Source of the DNA: Clostridium sp. CAG:221
Lineage (GTDB): Bacteria > Bacillota > Clostridia > Clostridiales > Clostridiaceae
Direction of reading: 5' to 3'
Length of the DNA: 38,729 nucleotides
Assembly (NCBI GenBank): GCA_000435835.1
Contig: FR883411.1
Location: 1 to 38,729, forward strand
The position numbers were made by a program, and so were the translations under genes. Positions 16,196 through 25,439 of this stretch are shown piece by piece (the first letter of the stretch is position 1; every line of letters begins with the position of its first letter). The notes below the pieces were generated by a model that saw nothing but the letters and a program-made list of their open reading frames with translations, had not been told where the DNA came from and ran no database searches.

Positions 16196-16933
16196 ATGAA
16201 ATATACAAGAGCAAAAATATTATCTAATAAAAAAATAGTAGATGGAATATATGAAATGGTTGTGGCAGAAGACAGCAAAGTTAAACCTGGACAATTTTAT
16301 ATGCTGAAGCATCAAGGAGGAACGCTTCTTCCAAGACCAATAAGCATAAGTGAAAGTAAAGATGGAAAGGTGACATTTGTTTATGCAACAGTAGGAAAGG
16401 GAACAAAAGAGTTTGCTAACCTTAAAGAAAATGATTATATTGAACTTACAGGGCCTCTTGGAAATGGGTTTGATGTTGATAAAAAGTATGGAAATGTAGC
16501 TTTAGTTTCTGGAGGAATAGGAATAGCCCCTATGGTAATGCTAGCAAGAGAGCTTAGAAAAAGAAATAAGGGAATGAAATTAGATCTATATGCAGGTTTT
16601 AGAGATGAAATATATTTAACAAATGAAATGTGTGAATACATAAATGAAGGTTATGTTTCAACTAATACTGGTAAATATGGACATCATGGATTTATAACAG
16701 ATATATTAAAGGTAGATGAATATGATACAGTATTGTGCTGTGGTCCAGAAGTAATGATGAAAAAAGTAGCTGAAATGTGTAAGATGCATGGAGTGCAGGT
16801 TTTTGTATCAATGGAAAAGCATATGGCTTGTGGTGTAGGTGCATGTCTTGTATGTACATGTAAAACTAAAGATGGTAATAAGAGAACATGCAAAGATGGT
16901 CCAGTATTTGATGGAAACTATGTAGAACTATAA
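16196..16933 (+). CDS. pyrK: Dihydroorotate dehydrogenase electron-transfer subunit
   Basis: This 245-residue FAD and [2Fe-2S] protein passes electrons from dihydroorotate oxidation in PyrD to NAD+. It has a ferredoxin-reductase-like FAD site (LPRPISISES), the nucleotide-binding GGIGIAPM block, and the cluster ligands in CGVGACLVCTC followed by a fourth cysteine in KRTCKDG. Its position directly before pyrD identifies the heterotetrameric type 1B enzyme. GGAGGAA precedes the ATG. Confidence 0.95.
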   Translation: MKYTRAKILSNKKIVDGIYEMVVAEDSKVKPGQFYMLKHQGGTLLPRPISISESKDGKVTFVYATVGKGTKEFANLKENDYIELTGPLGNGFDVDKKYGNVALVSGGIGIAPMVMLARELRKRNKGMKLDLYAGFRDEIYLTNEMCEYINEGYVSTNTGKYGHHGFITDILKVDEYDTVLCCGPEVMMKKVAEMCKMHGVQVFVSMEKHMACGVGACLVCTCKTKDGNKRTCKDGPVFDGNYVEL

Positions 16934-16953
16934 AGGCTTAAGGAGTGCATAAG

Positions 16954-17850
16954 ATGTTAAAGGTTAATATAAATGGTGTAGATTTTAAGAATCCTGTAAT
17001 AGCAGCTTCAGGAACATTTGGATTTGGAAGCGAATATAATGAATTTTATGATGTTGGAATACTAGGTGGTATTTCATCTAAGGGACTTACAATAAATCCT
17101 AAAGAGGGTAATAGTGGTATAAGGGTTTTTGAAACACCAAGTGGAATGATGAATTCAGTAGGTCTACAGAATCCAGGAATAGATAAGTTTATAAATGAAG
17201 AATTGATAAAAATGAAGCAATTCGACACTAACATCATAGCCAATGTAGGTGGTGGATGTATAGAAGATTATGAAGCTGCAGTAGAAAAGCTTAGAGGCAC
17301 AGATATAGATATGATAGAGCTTAATATATCATGTCCTAATGTGAAGAGCGGAGGAATGGCTTTTGGAATAAAATCAGATGTAGCTTATGAAGTTGTTTCA
17401 AAAATAAAAGCAATAGCTGATAAGCCACTTATGGTGAAATTATCACCAAATGCGGAAGATATAGTTGATATGGCTATACAATGTGAAAAAGCAGGTGCTG
17501 ATTCAGTATCGTTAATCAATACTCTAAAAGGATTAGCCATAGATCCATATAAAAGAAAGCCTGTCTTTGATAATATTTATGCAGGAGTATCAGGGCCAGC
17601 AGTAAAACCAATAGCACTTAGAATGGTACATGAAGTATCAAAAGCTGTAAGCATTCCTGTTATAGGGCTAGGAGGAATAGTATCAGGTGTTGATGCCATT
17701 GAGTTCATGATGGCAGGGGCATCAGCAATTCAAATAGGAACAGTGAATTTCTTTAATCCTAATGCAGGAAAAGAAGTTATAGAACAAATGGAACAGTTCT
17801 GTAAGGAACAAGGAATTAAAGATATAAATGAAATTATTGGTATAATATAA
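16954..17850 (+). CDS. pyrD: Dihydroorotate dehydrogenase catalytic subunit, type 1B
   Basis: This 298-residue FMN enzyme oxidises dihydroorotate to orotate. It shows the N-terminal FKNPVIAASGTFGFG block, the MNSVGLQNPG substrate loop, ELNISCPNVKSGG with the active-site cysteine region (type 1 enzymes use Cys), LVNTLKGLAID-like FMN contact (SLINTLKGLAID) and the C-terminal GLGGIVSGVDAIEFMMAGASAIQIGT phosphate site. The start is ATG 16954, eight bases after AAGGAG; GTG 16945 overlaps that site and is rejected. It is the last gene of the operon; pyrE is not present after it. Confidence 0.95.
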   Translation: MLKVNINGVDFKNPVIAASGTFGFGSEYNEFYDVGILGGISSKGLTINPKEGNSGIRVFETPSGMMNSVGLQNPGIDKFINEELIKMKQFDTNIIANVGGGCIEDYEAAVEKLRGTDIDMIELNISCPNVKSGGMAFGIKSDVAYEVVSKIKAIADKPLMVKLSPNAEDIVDMAIQCEKAGADSVSLINTLKGLAIDPYKRKPVFDNIYAGVSGPAVKPIALRMVHEVSKAVSIPVIGLGGIVSGVDAIEFMMAGASAIQIGTVNFFNPNAGKEVIEQMEQFCKEQGIKDINEIIGII

Positions 17851-17868
17851 ATTTTATAAAACAACAAA

Positions 17869-17915
17869 AAAGATAAGGGCTCAGAATTTATTCTGAGTCT
17901 TTATCTTTATTTTCA
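17869..17915 (+). terminator. Terminator of the pyr operon
   Basis: An 18-base arm (17869-17886) pairs fully, with two G-U pairs, to 17891-17908 around a TTTA loop. The following T-rich stretch is interrupted by an A. Confidence 0.85.
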
Positions 17916-18008
17916 TTTCACCAAATAATAAATTGCTTTGAAAATTTAAAACATTAATGTAAAATATAGATATAAAAATATAAATTAAGACATATTATTG
18001 GGGGATAT

Positions 18009-18821
18009 ATGAAAAAAGGCAATAAAAATTTAATACTATTTAGTATAGTATTTGTTTTGATTATAGGAATAATTTATATGTGGAATATGAATATGGGGAA
18101 AACTTCAACACAAGTTAAAGAAACCATAAGCTTCTTAGAAGAATTAAGTGAAATAGGAGCTATAAATGGAGAAATTGTACCCGTGGCATCAGATATCCAA
18201 GAAGTTAAGACATCTTCAAATGGTAATGCTACAGTAGGATATACCTTAAAATGGCATAACTGCGGAGTAGATTTAGATAAGAATTATAATGTAATTGGAT
18301 TTTTAGAGCAAACTACTACTAAAACTGGTGAAACAGTTTTATCTGAAGAACAATGTATAGATTATGCAGAAAAATATTTAAAGCATATTTTAGATAATGA
18401 TTTTGAATTAAAAGAAGTATTAGAATGTGAAAAGAATGAGCCTTTTTATACTATTAATTTTTATAGATATCATAGAAAATATATAAATTACGATGATATT
18501 ATTACTGTTAAAATAAATAAATATTCAGGAGAGTTGGTAGGTTTTTCAGCCTTAAATACAGATAATGTAGAGTATCAATCATTTATGAGAACAAGAAAAA
18601 GTGAAGCAAAGAAAATTGCCAGAGAATATCTAGAATTCATTGGGTTAAGTGGTGATCTTATAAATGAAGATATGGGTTATTTCACCACTGAAGAAAATAT
18701 ATCTACCTTAAGTTATATCTTTAATTATGAGATTACAAAAGGAGATAATGAAGGGAAGATATGTACAATTATAATTAGTGGTAATGATGGAACTGTTGTA
18801 AAACATAGCATAAAACAATAA
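18009..18821 (+). CDS. Membrane-anchored protein with YcdB/PepSY-like repeats
   Basis: This 270-residue protein has a single N-terminal membrane segment (about residues 8-26) and an extracytoplasmic body. The body appears to be made of two similar modules: a helix beginning LSEEQCIDYAEKYLKHIL (about 115-132) followed by strands ending with VKINKYSGELVGFS, and a second helix SEAKKIAREYLEFIG (about 198-212) followed by strands ending IIISGNDGTVVKH. This layout resembles the PepSY/YcdB class of inhibitory or sensory modules seen in secreted Firmicute proteins, but the match is structural rather than close. A TGGGGGA site precedes the ATG by four bases. Function unknown. Confidence 0.65.
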   Translation: MKKGNKNLILFSIVFVLIIGIIYMWNMNMGKTSTQVKETISFLEELSEIGAINGEIVPVASDIQEVKTSSNGNATVGYTLKWHNCGVDLDKNYNVIGFLEQTTTKTGETVLSEEQCIDYAEKYLKHILDNDFELKEVLECEKNEPFYTINFYRYHRKYINYDDIITVKINKYSGELVGFSALNTDNVEYQSFMRTRKSEAKKIAREYLEFIGLSGDLINEDMGYFTTEENISTLSYIFNYEITKGDNEGKICTIIISGNDGTVVKHSIKQ

Positions 18822-18870
18822 TATAGATATACAATATATAGATATTATAAATTTTAACTAAGGAGGACCT

Positions 18871-19263
18871 ATGAGAATAGAAATGACAACACCTGCGTTA
18901 TTATTTACAGCTATATCACTTTTAATTTCAGCATATACCAGTAGATTTTTAACATTAGCAGGATTATTAAGACAACTAGACTTACAATATAAGAAGGATA
19001 AAGATGAAATAGTATTAATGCAAATAAAAAACTTAAGAAAGAGAATAAATATCATAAGATGGATGCAAATTTTAGGAGTGTTTAGCTTCTTTTTATGTGT
19101 ACTTACCATGTTTGTTCTTTACATTAATAAACAGTTTTTAGGTGAAGTTATATTTGCTATAAGTTTGCTATCATTAATGAGCTCCCTTTTACTATCTCTT
19201 TACGAAGTAAATATTTCAGTAAATGCAATTACACTTCAATTAGATAAAGAAGGGATTAAGTAA
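18871..19263 (+). CDS. DUF2721 family membrane protein
   Basis: This 130-residue protein matches the DUF2721 pattern. The N-terminal block TTPALLFTAISLLISAYTSRFL is followed by a charged linker (RQLDLQYKKDKDEIVL) and KNLRKRINIIRWMQ. Two closely spaced hydrophobic helices make up the last third. Three membrane segments are expected. AAGGAGGA lies just before the ATG. The family has no assigned function. It is 49 bases after the previous gene, with no terminator between, so the two may be co-transcribed. Confidence 0.8.
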   Translation: MRIEMTTPALLFTAISLLISAYTSRFLTLAGLLRQLDLQYKKDKDEIVLMQIKNLRKRINIIRWMQILGVFSFFLCVLTMFVLYINKQFLGEVIFAISLLSLMSSLLLSLYEVNISVNAITLQLDKEGIK

Positions 19264-19550
19264 TTGAAATGTAAAATGAAAAAATGAAAAATTAAGGATG
19301 AAACTCCTTGAGGAATTCCTTTTTTAATTATGAATTATGGATTATGAATGATGAATTAAGGATGAAATTCCTTAGAGAATTTCTAAGATATATATTTTAA
19401 AGAATTTCGTAGAAATTGTAACCTTAATTTTTTCATATGCTTGCATTTGAAAATTTAACTAGCTTATGAGCGAAGCGATATAAGCGTTTCATTAGTCACT
19501 TGTGACGACTTAACTAAGTTAATAAGCGAAGCGACATGAACTGATTAATT
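19264..19550. repeat. Intergenic repeat patch
   Basis: No gene is seen here. A 34-base unit AATTAAGGATGAAACTCCTT... (from about 19290) recurs imperfectly at about 19354, separated by a run of short ATTATGAAT-type repeats. The second copy can fold back on AAATTGTAACCTTAATT near 19415-19430. Further right, two copies of TAACTAG/AAGTTA...AGCGAAGCGA lie near 19455-19480 and 19511-19537. The ATTATGAATTATG...GATGAATT motif also occurs after yebC (about 32008-32040), so at least part of this is a dispersed element. Confidence 0.6.
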
Positions 19551-19555
19551 CATAA

Positions 19556-19597
19556 AATAGAACCAATAGCTTGATTAGCTATTGGTTCTATTTTTTA
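19556..19597. terminator. Bidirectional terminator between the repeat patch and the symporter gene
   Basis: AATAGAACCAATAGCT (19556-19571) pairs perfectly over 16 bases with 19577-19592 around TGATT. T-rich flanks exist on both strands, and it lies three bases past the end of the leftward symporter gene, so it should end that transcript. Confidence 0.88.
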
Positions 19598-19599
19598 TG

Positions 19600-21015
19600 T
19601 TATTTCCAGCATTCTACGTCATCTACTATTTCAGGAATAGAAGAAGCTTTAAATACTGGGTCTAATCCTTGTTTCTTTTGATCATTGTAGTCTTTAAGAG
19701 CTTTAAAGGCTATTTTACTAAGTAGTACTATAGCAATAAGGTTTGTTATAGCCATAAGTCCCATAGATACGTCTGCAAAGTTCCAAACTATATCCATTGA
19801 TACTACTGAACCTAGCATTACCATAACAGCAACTAGTATACGATAACCATATAGGTATATCTTCTTTTCAGAGATAAATTGAATGTTTGTTTCACCATAA
19901 TAATAGTTTCCTATGATTGAACTGAAAGCAAATAATAATATACAAATTGCAATGAATGTTCCTCCCCAAGAACCAATTTGACTAGTTACAGCAAGTTGAG
20001 TAAGTTCAATACCTTTAATTGATCCATCAAGTGGAACACCTGAAACTAATATGATTAAAGCAGTAGAAGTACAAATGATTAATGTATCAGTAAATACTCC
20101 TAAAGTTTGAATAAAACCTTGCTTAACAGGATGACTTACAGTTGCAACAGCGGCTGCATTTGGAGCAGATCCCATACCAGCTTCATTTGAGAATAAACCT
20201 CTTTTTATACCTTGAAGTATAGCAGCTCCTAAAGTACCTCCTAAAACTTGTTCAAAGCCAAAAGCATTAGCAAAAATCATTTTTAGTACTGAAGGAAGTT
20301 CAGTTATATTCTTACAAACTATGAATGCTGCAACTAAAAGATAAGCTACAGCCATAACAGGAACTATAAATCCTGTTATTTTAGCAATTCTATGTACACC
20401 ACCAAAGATTATAACTAAAGTAAAAATTGTAAGAATAACACCAGTAATTGTTACATCAATATTAAAAGCAGAGCTAAATGCGCTAGCAATAGTATTTGAT
20501 TGAACAGAGTTAAATGCAAATCCAAAGCTTATAATAATTAAAATTGAGAATAAAACACCAAGCCATCTCTTTTTTAATCCTTTTTCCATATAGTAAGCTG
20601 GACCGCCTTTAAAAGAGTCACCATCTTTTTCTTTATATATTTGTGCTAAAGTAGATTCTATAAAAGCAGATGCAGAACCAATTAATGAAATAAGCCACAT
20701 CCAGAATACAGCACCAGGACCACCTACAGCAATGGCAGTAGCAACACCAGCTAAATTACCAGTACCAACTCTTGAAGCTGTACCGATACAAAAAGCTTGG
20801 AATGATGAAATAGATCCTTTTTCTGATGAAGAAGAACCTTCACCTAAAAGTTTAAACATTTCTTTTATATTTTTAAATTGGACAAAATTAGTCTTTATAG
20901 TGAAATATAGACCTATTGCAATTAAAAGTGCAATTAAAATATATGTCCATAAGAAATCATTAATCATTAAAATATAGTCATTTAATGAATTTAAAAAATT
21001 ACTACAAATATTCAT
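19600..21015 (-). CDS. Alanine/glycine:cation symporter (AGCS family)
   Basis: This 471-residue integral membrane protein should import alanine or glycine with sodium or protons. It has about ten to eleven hydrophobic segments and the family signature near the N-terminus (GTASRVGTGNLAGVATAIAVGGPGAVFWMW, about residues 78-107), plus conserved blocks such as FKGGPAYYMEKGL and KRGLFSNEAGMGSAPNAAA. The length agrees with B. subtilis AlsT. The start is ATG 21015 (minus strand), seven bases after GGGGG; an upstream in-frame extension to 21084 has no ribosome site and overlaps the promoter. Confidence 0.95.
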   Translation of the reverse strand: MNICSNFLNSLNDYILMINDFLWTYILIALLIAIGLYFTIKTNFVQFKNIKEMFKLLGEGSSSSEKGSISSFQAFCIGTASRVGTGNLAGVATAIAVGGPGAVFWMWLISLIGSASAFIESTLAQIYKEKDGDSFKGGPAYYMEKGLKKRWLGVLFSILIIISFGFAFNSVQSNTIASAFSSAFNIDVTITGVILTIFTLVIIFGGVHRIAKITGFIVPVMAVAYLLVAAFIVCKNITELPSVLKMIFANAFGFEQVLGGTLGAAILQGIKRGLFSNEAGMGSAPNAAAVATVSHPVKQGFIQTLGVFTDTLIICTSTALIILVSGVPLDGSIKGIELTQLAVTSQIGSWGGTFIAICILLFAFSSIIGNYYYGETNIQFISEKKIYLYGYRILVAVMVMLGSVVSMDIVWNFADVSMGLMAITNLIAIVLLSKIAFKALKDYNDQKKQGLDPVFKASSIPEIVDDVECWK

Positions 21016-21055
21016 ATGTATACCCCCTAATATCATTCGTGTATTGTTGTTTATA

Positions 21056-21084
21056 ATTTTATAATAAAAATATCTAAAATGCAA
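21056..21084 (-). promoter_or_regulatory. Promoter of the symporter gene
   Basis: On the minus strand, TTGCAT (21084-21079) and TAAAAT (21061-21056) are separated by 17 bases, about 40 bases before the ATG. Confidence 0.6.
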
Positions 21085-21232
21085 GAAGAAAAAAGACTAA
21101 ATTCATAAAAAACCGTATAAAACAGAAAAAATGTCATTAAATTAGTTAATTTGCAAAAACTTATGTTACATATTTCAAATAAACAAAAATTGTCTTGTAA
21201 GTATAAAATATATATCATTAATTTATTATAAG

Positions 21233-21283
21233 AAAAATGGTGTATTAAATATAAGTAAGTGTCTTATATTTTAATACACCAAA
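21233..21283 (-). terminator. Terminator of the penicillin-binding protein gene
   Basis: TGGTGTATTAAATATAAG (21238-21255) pairs with 21263-21281 with one bulged T. Reading leftward, the stem is followed by ATTTTTC. It begins four bases past the stop codon of the minus-strand gene. Confidence 0.85.
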
Positions 21284-21286
21284 ATA

Positions 21287-24037
21287 CTAATTAAATAAAT
21301 CCCCTAATCCAGGAAAGATTGAACCTAAGTCATCTTCCAGTTCATCTAAAGCAGAACCATTAGAGTTACCGTTATTATTTGAATCATTATTATGGCTATT
21401 ATCATTATTATGGTTATTATTGTTATTATTAGAGTTGCTATTAGAACCAGAGGCTTTTGCCACTGTTAAAGTAACAGATTCACCAGTTTTTATTGTTGAT
21501 GTAAAGTTCTTAACAGTATATTCACCTGTAGTTATACTTCCAGGAACAGATTCACCAGAAATAATATAGCTTATTCCATTTTCATTTAATATATTAATAG
21601 CATCATAAAGATCCATATTTTTGCTTAGTCCCAAACTAGATAAAGAAATAGTTTCGTTATTTGAACTATTATCGTATTCTGTTGGAAGTACATAAGGATA
21701 ATCAGTAGTTACTGAATTAGGATTTAATTTTTTAATAAATACCTTAGTTACAATGTTTTTAACAGCAGTACTTGCAGTTGCAAGCTTATTATTTTTAATG
21801 TTTACCTTAGCTGTCACATGGACATCGCATGCAGTTGTAGGTTGAGTACCTTCAATGAAGTATTCAGTACGTACACGGCTTCCTCTTTGATCTTGCGCAC
21901 AAAGATCAGTGGCAAGTTTACCAGAATCACGACATACATTAGCAGTTACAACTGTGTCTGGCTTTTCAATTTCTTTATATGAAAGGCCTTCATGAACAAC
22001 TCCCATGACATCACCCCAAAGGCTAGCAGCAGAACTACTATAACCATTAAGCTTAGTAGGCATATCATAACCTATCCAAACAGATGCAGAGTAGTAAGGA
22101 GTAAGTCCTGAGAACCAGAATGAATCACTATTGTCAGTGGTTCCACTCTTTCCAGCAACAGGTATATCACCAAATTTAGCACCACCAGCATCAAAACCTG
22201 TAACAGGTCCTTTTAAGATATCGTACATTATATAAGCAGTTTCTTTAGAGAAAAGCTTAGTAGTATCGGCAGTTTTATCTAATATTACTTTACCTGTAGA
22301 ATCTATAACTTTTGTATAAAGGATAGCTTCTGTTTTTACACCATTATTACCAAAAGCACCATAAGCAGAAGCAAGGATAGTTGTGTTACCACCATCTCTA
22401 TCATATGGATCATTATTAAATTCTCCTAGAGCTAATGTAGCTATACTTTTTTCAGATTCAGAGTTATAAATTAATCCAGCTTTTCTACCATATTCTAACG
22501 CTGTTGATAATCCTAAATTATAAACAACTTTTAAAGAAGTAATATTTTTAGAATACATAATAGCTTCTCTTGGAGTTATTAATCCATCGTAGACACCATT
22601 CCAATTGGTTGGTTGGAATGAATATCCAAAGTTTGATAATTCTTCATCAGTTAAAGGTGCATCATCAATTGGTGTAGCAGCAGTATAATTCTTAGTATCA
22701 ATTGCAGGACCATAAACTGTTAAAGGTTTTGTGTTTGAAGCAATTGATTTTAAGTCATCATAAGCTCTATTTAATGAGTTAGCTGGTTGATTACCTCTTC
22801 CTCCAATAATAACTTTTACTTCACCAGTTTTATAATCCATGACAGTAGCAGCAGATTGAAGCATATATACGCCTTCAGCAGTTAAAGGTTCTTCACTATA
22901 ACTTCCATCAATCTTCACATCAAAATTGCTTCTGTCATCAAGTACAGCTTGAACTCCATCTTGCATTGTTCTGTTCATTGTAGTATAAATTTTTAATCCA
23001 CCATTAACAAACAGTTTACTTACTTCTTCATCTGTATACTTATATTTTTCTTTTAAATCTTCTCTTACTTGATCAAGAGCAGGGTATACAAACCATTCAT
23101 AAGCAACAGAGTAATCAATTTCAGCTGCATTAAATTCAAAAGAATTTGAATCAACAAAGGCATAAGCTTCATCATATTCTCCTTGAGTAATATGGCCAAG
23201 CTCCAGCATTTTCATTAATACTGCTTTAGTTCTATCAAGATAAGTATTTGGATAATCTTCTTCTTCAGTGTTGTATGCACTATAATATGAAGGTGCTTGT
23301 GTAATACCTGCAAGGTAAGCACATTCAGGAAGTGTTAGGTCCTTAGCTGGCTTATTAAAGTAAGATAAAGAAGCAGCTTCCACACCGTATATATATCCAC
23401 CAAGAGGGATAGTATTTAAATAAGCCTCTATTATTTGATTTTTAGTGAGCTTCTTTTCCAATTGTAAAGAAATATAAATTTCTTTAATTTTTCTATTTAT
23501 AGAATCAAGTGCAGTGTCTTCACTAGATGCTTCATCAATAAGGACAGTATTCTTAACTAATTGTTGAGTTATGGTAGAAGCACCATGTACTCCGCCTTCT
23601 CCTTTTATGATAACCACTACATCTCTAAGTGCAGCACCGATGATTCTACGAACGTCGATACCTTTATGAGATCTGAAACGTTCATCCTCAATAGAAATAT
23701 AAGCATTAACAAGATTTTCTGGCATTTCATTATAAGAAATTACATAACGCTCTTCTTGTGTAGGTAGATTGTCTATAAATTCGCCGGCATCATCATATAA
23801 CATTGATGGTTGATTAAGATTTAATACTGAGTTAACATCCAAATCAGGTGCTGTTTTTATAACGGCAAAAATATATCCAAGACCAACAACAAGTCCTATT
23901 AATCCTAACATAACTATGGTAAGGAAGAAGTATTTAAAAAATCTTTTCACCTTAGAAGTCTCTTTCATATTTGTTTTCTTTGAATCTGCAGTCTTTTTAT
24001 TTTGAGCAGATCCACTAGACTTTTTATTAGTAGCCAT
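21287..24037 (-). CDS. Class A penicillin-binding protein with PASTA domain
   Basis: This 916-residue bifunctional peptidoglycan synthase polymerises glycan strands and cross-links peptides at the membrane. After a basic cytoplasmic tail and a membrane helix (about 34-60) comes the GT51 glycosyltransferase: SIEDERFRSHKGID with catalytic Glu117, then GASTITQQLVKN. The transpeptidase has S434-N-T-K437, the SxN-type motif in MYSKNITS and KSGTT near residue 629. A PASTA-like domain (about 800-865) follows, then a tail of Asn, Ser and His ending in a short acidic stretch. The start follows AAGGGAGG. It is monocistronic and divergent from yunB. Confidence 0.94.
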   Translation of the reverse strand: MATNKKSSGSAQNKKTADSKKTNMKETSKVKRFFKYFFLTIVMLGLIGLVVGLGYIFAVIKTAPDLDVNSVLNLNQPSMLYDDAGEFIDNLPTQEERYVISYNEMPENLVNAYISIEDERFRSHKGIDVRRIIGAALRDVVVIIKGEGGVHGASTITQQLVKNTVLIDEASSEDTALDSINRKIKEIYISLQLEKKLTKNQIIEAYLNTIPLGGYIYGVEAASLSYFNKPAKDLTLPECAYLAGITQAPSYYSAYNTEEEDYPNTYLDRTKAVLMKMLELGHITQGEYDEAYAFVDSNSFEFNAAEIDYSVAYEWFVYPALDQVREDLKEKYKYTDEEVSKLFVNGGLKIYTTMNRTMQDGVQAVLDDRSNFDVKIDGSYSEEPLTAEGVYMLQSAATVMDYKTGEVKVIIGGRGNQPANSLNRAYDDLKSIASNTKPLTVYGPAIDTKNYTAATPIDDAPLTDEELSNFGYSFQPTNWNGVYDGLITPREAIMYSKNITSLKVVYNLGLSTALEYGRKAGLIYNSESEKSIATLALGEFNNDPYDRDGGNTTILASAYGAFGNNGVKTEAILYTKVIDSTGKVILDKTADTTKLFSKETAYIMYDILKGPVTGFDAGGAKFGDIPVAGKSGTTDNSDSFWFSGLTPYYSASVWIGYDMPTKLNGYSSSAASLWGDVMGVVHEGLSYKEIEKPDTVVTANVCRDSGKLATDLCAQDQRGSRVRTEYFIEGTQPTTACDVHVTAKVNIKNNKLATASTAVKNIVTKVFIKKLNPNSVTTDYPYVLPTEYDNSSNNETISLSSLGLSKNMDLYDAINILNENGISYIISGESVPGSITTGEYTVKNFTSTIKTGESVTLTVAKASGSNSNSNNNNNNHNNDNSHNNDSNNNGNSNGSALDELEDDLGSIFPGLGDLFN

Positions 24038-24089
24038 TTGTTCCTCCCTTAATAAGAATCAAGTATTTAATTTTATAATAATATAACAT

Positions 24090-24118
24090 ATTATAGCATA
24101 TTTATTAATATATTAAAA
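24090..24118 (-). promoter_or_regulatory. Promoter of the penicillin-binding protein gene
   Basis: On the minus strand there is an extended -10 TGCTATAAT (TATAAT at 24095-24090). The -35, TTTTAA, is weak and lies 17 bases upstream. Confidence 0.5.
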
Positions 24119-24145
24119 TAATATAAAGCATAAGGTGTATAAATT

Positions 24146-24811
24146 ATGAAGTATTATACAGAAAAAAATAATAAAATCTTTAAATTTAAAAAAAATAGAA
24201 GGAGAAATATGTATCTAGCTATTATTATTGCAATTTTAATGTTATTTAATCTATTTTTTTATATATTTGATAAAAGAATGTTACCAACAATAATTGATAT
24301 GGCTGAGATTAAGATGGAAAGTGAAGCTGTTTCCATAATTAATGAGGAGAGTGTAGCTGTATATTCTGAAAACTTCAAATATGACGATATAATACATATA
24401 GAAAAAGATGAAGAAGGTAATATATCTTTGATGAGAGCAGATACAGTTATGCAGAATTATTTAGCTTCACAAGTGGTTTTAAAATGTAATGACCGTTTTA
24501 AAAAGTATGAAAGTGTGGGAGTGAAAATACCTATAGGATATTTAACTAATAGTTCTTTCTTTTATAATATGGGGCCCAGTATCACTGTTAAAATGAGACA
24601 GGTTGGTAATATAAATACTTCATACGAATCAGTATTTGAAAGTGCCGGCATTAATCAGACACGTCATAAAATTTACTTAAATGTGGATATGAAAATAAGA
24701 GTGATAGTTCCACTTAAGAGTAGGGATGTAGAAGTATCATGCCAGATACCAGTTTCTGATACCATCATAGTTGGAAAGATTCCAGATACAGCCATTAATA
24801 TGAATCCGTAA
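24146..24811 (+). CDS. yunB: Sporulation protein YunB
   Basis: This 221-residue protein matches YunB, a sigma-E-controlled mother-cell sporulation protein in Bacillus. A basic N-terminal stretch (KFKKNRRR) precedes one membrane helix (about 22-41). The extracytoplasmic part contains the family blocks LPTIIDMAEIKMESEAVSII, VGVKIPIGYLTNS and MKIRVIVPLKSRDVEVSCQIPVSDTIIVG. The ATG at 24146 follows a weak AAGGTG. A second in-frame ATG at 24209 follows a much better GAAGGAG but would remove the basic residues before the membrane helix, so the longer form is kept with some doubt. CATATTAT near 24088 could be part of a sporulation promoter, but no convincing pair was found. Confidence 0.88.
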   Translation: MKYYTEKNNKIFKFKKNRRRNMYLAIIIAILMLFNLFFYIFDKRMLPTIIDMAEIKMESEAVSIINEESVAVYSENFKYDDIIHIEKDEEGNISLMRADTVMQNYLASQVVLKCNDRFKKYESVGVKIPIGYLTNSSFFYNMGPSITVKMRQVGNINTSYESVFESAGINQTRHKIYLNVDMKIRVIVPLKSRDVEVSCQIPVSDTIIVGKIPDTAINMNP

Positions 24812-24821
24812 AAAGGAAATG

Positions 24822-24857
24822 AAAAACACAACTTTAATTAAAAAGTTGTGTTTTTTT
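24822..24857. terminator. Bidirectional terminator between yunB and hpt
   Basis: AAAAACACAACTTT (24822-24835) pairs with AAAGTTGTGTTTTT (24842-24855). T-runs exist on both strands, and the converging yunB and hpt genes end on either side. Confidence 0.9.
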
Positions 24858-24861
24858 ATAA

Positions 24862-25389
24862 TTATGCTTGCTCCCAATTAAACACGTAAGGTACATTTCT
24901 ATAGTATCCATTGTAGTCTAATCCATATCCTACAACAAATAAGTCATCAATTTCAAAACAACAATAGTCTGGAGATAAATCTACCTTTCTTCTTGAAGGT
25001 TTATCAAGTAAAGTACAAGTTTTAACTGATCTAGCGCCTAACTTTTTAACATGCTCAACAACAAATTCCATAGTATAACCTGTGTCCATTATGTCATCTA
25101 CAATTAAAACATCAAGTCCTTCTATGTTATCAGGAATGTCGTTAACTACTGTAACTGTTCCTGAACTTACTTCACTATGTCCATAGCTTGAAGTTGTCAT
25201 AAAGCCAATTTTAGCTTTTAAATCAATTGCCTTAAAGATGTCAGCCCCGAATACAAAACTTCCTCTTAAAAGAGGTAATATGTAAAGTTCTTTTCCTTCA
25301 TAATCTTTTGTGATTTGTGCCCCTAATTCTTTAACTTTTTCTTGTATTTGTTCTTCTGAAAATAATATGTTTCTCTTTCTGTTTTCCAT
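24862..25389 (-). CDS. hpt: Hypoxanthine phosphoribosyltransferase
   Basis: This 175-residue purine-salvage enzyme converts hypoxanthine (and usually guanine) plus PRPP to IMP (GMP). The PRPP loop is VLIVDDIMDTGYT (about 94-106). The N-terminal LLRGSFVFGADI supplies the other PRPP contact, and LFVVGYGLDYNGYYRN near the end is the purine-binding part. The length is normal. GGAGG precedes the ATG by six bases on the minus strand. Confidence 0.95.
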   Translation of the reverse strand: MENRKRNILFSEEQIQEKVKELGAQITKDYEGKELYILPLLRGSFVFGADIFKAIDLKAKIGFMTTSSYGHSEVSSGTVTVVNDIPDNIEGLDVLIVDDIMDTGYTMEFVVEHVKKLGARSVKTCTLLDKPSRRKVDLSPDYCCFEIDDLFVVGYGLDYNGYYRNVPYVFNWEQA

Positions 25390-25410
25390 GGGAATCCTCC
25401 GTTTACTATA

Positions 25411-25439
25411 TTTACAATGTTTTATTTATAGTATAAAAT
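25411..25439 (+). promoter_or_regulatory. Promoter of hflX
   Basis: TTTACA (25411-25416) and TAAAAT (25434-25439) are 17 bases apart. The predicted start near 25446 is 34 bases before the hflX ATG. It overlaps the opposing hpt promoter. Confidence 0.5.
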
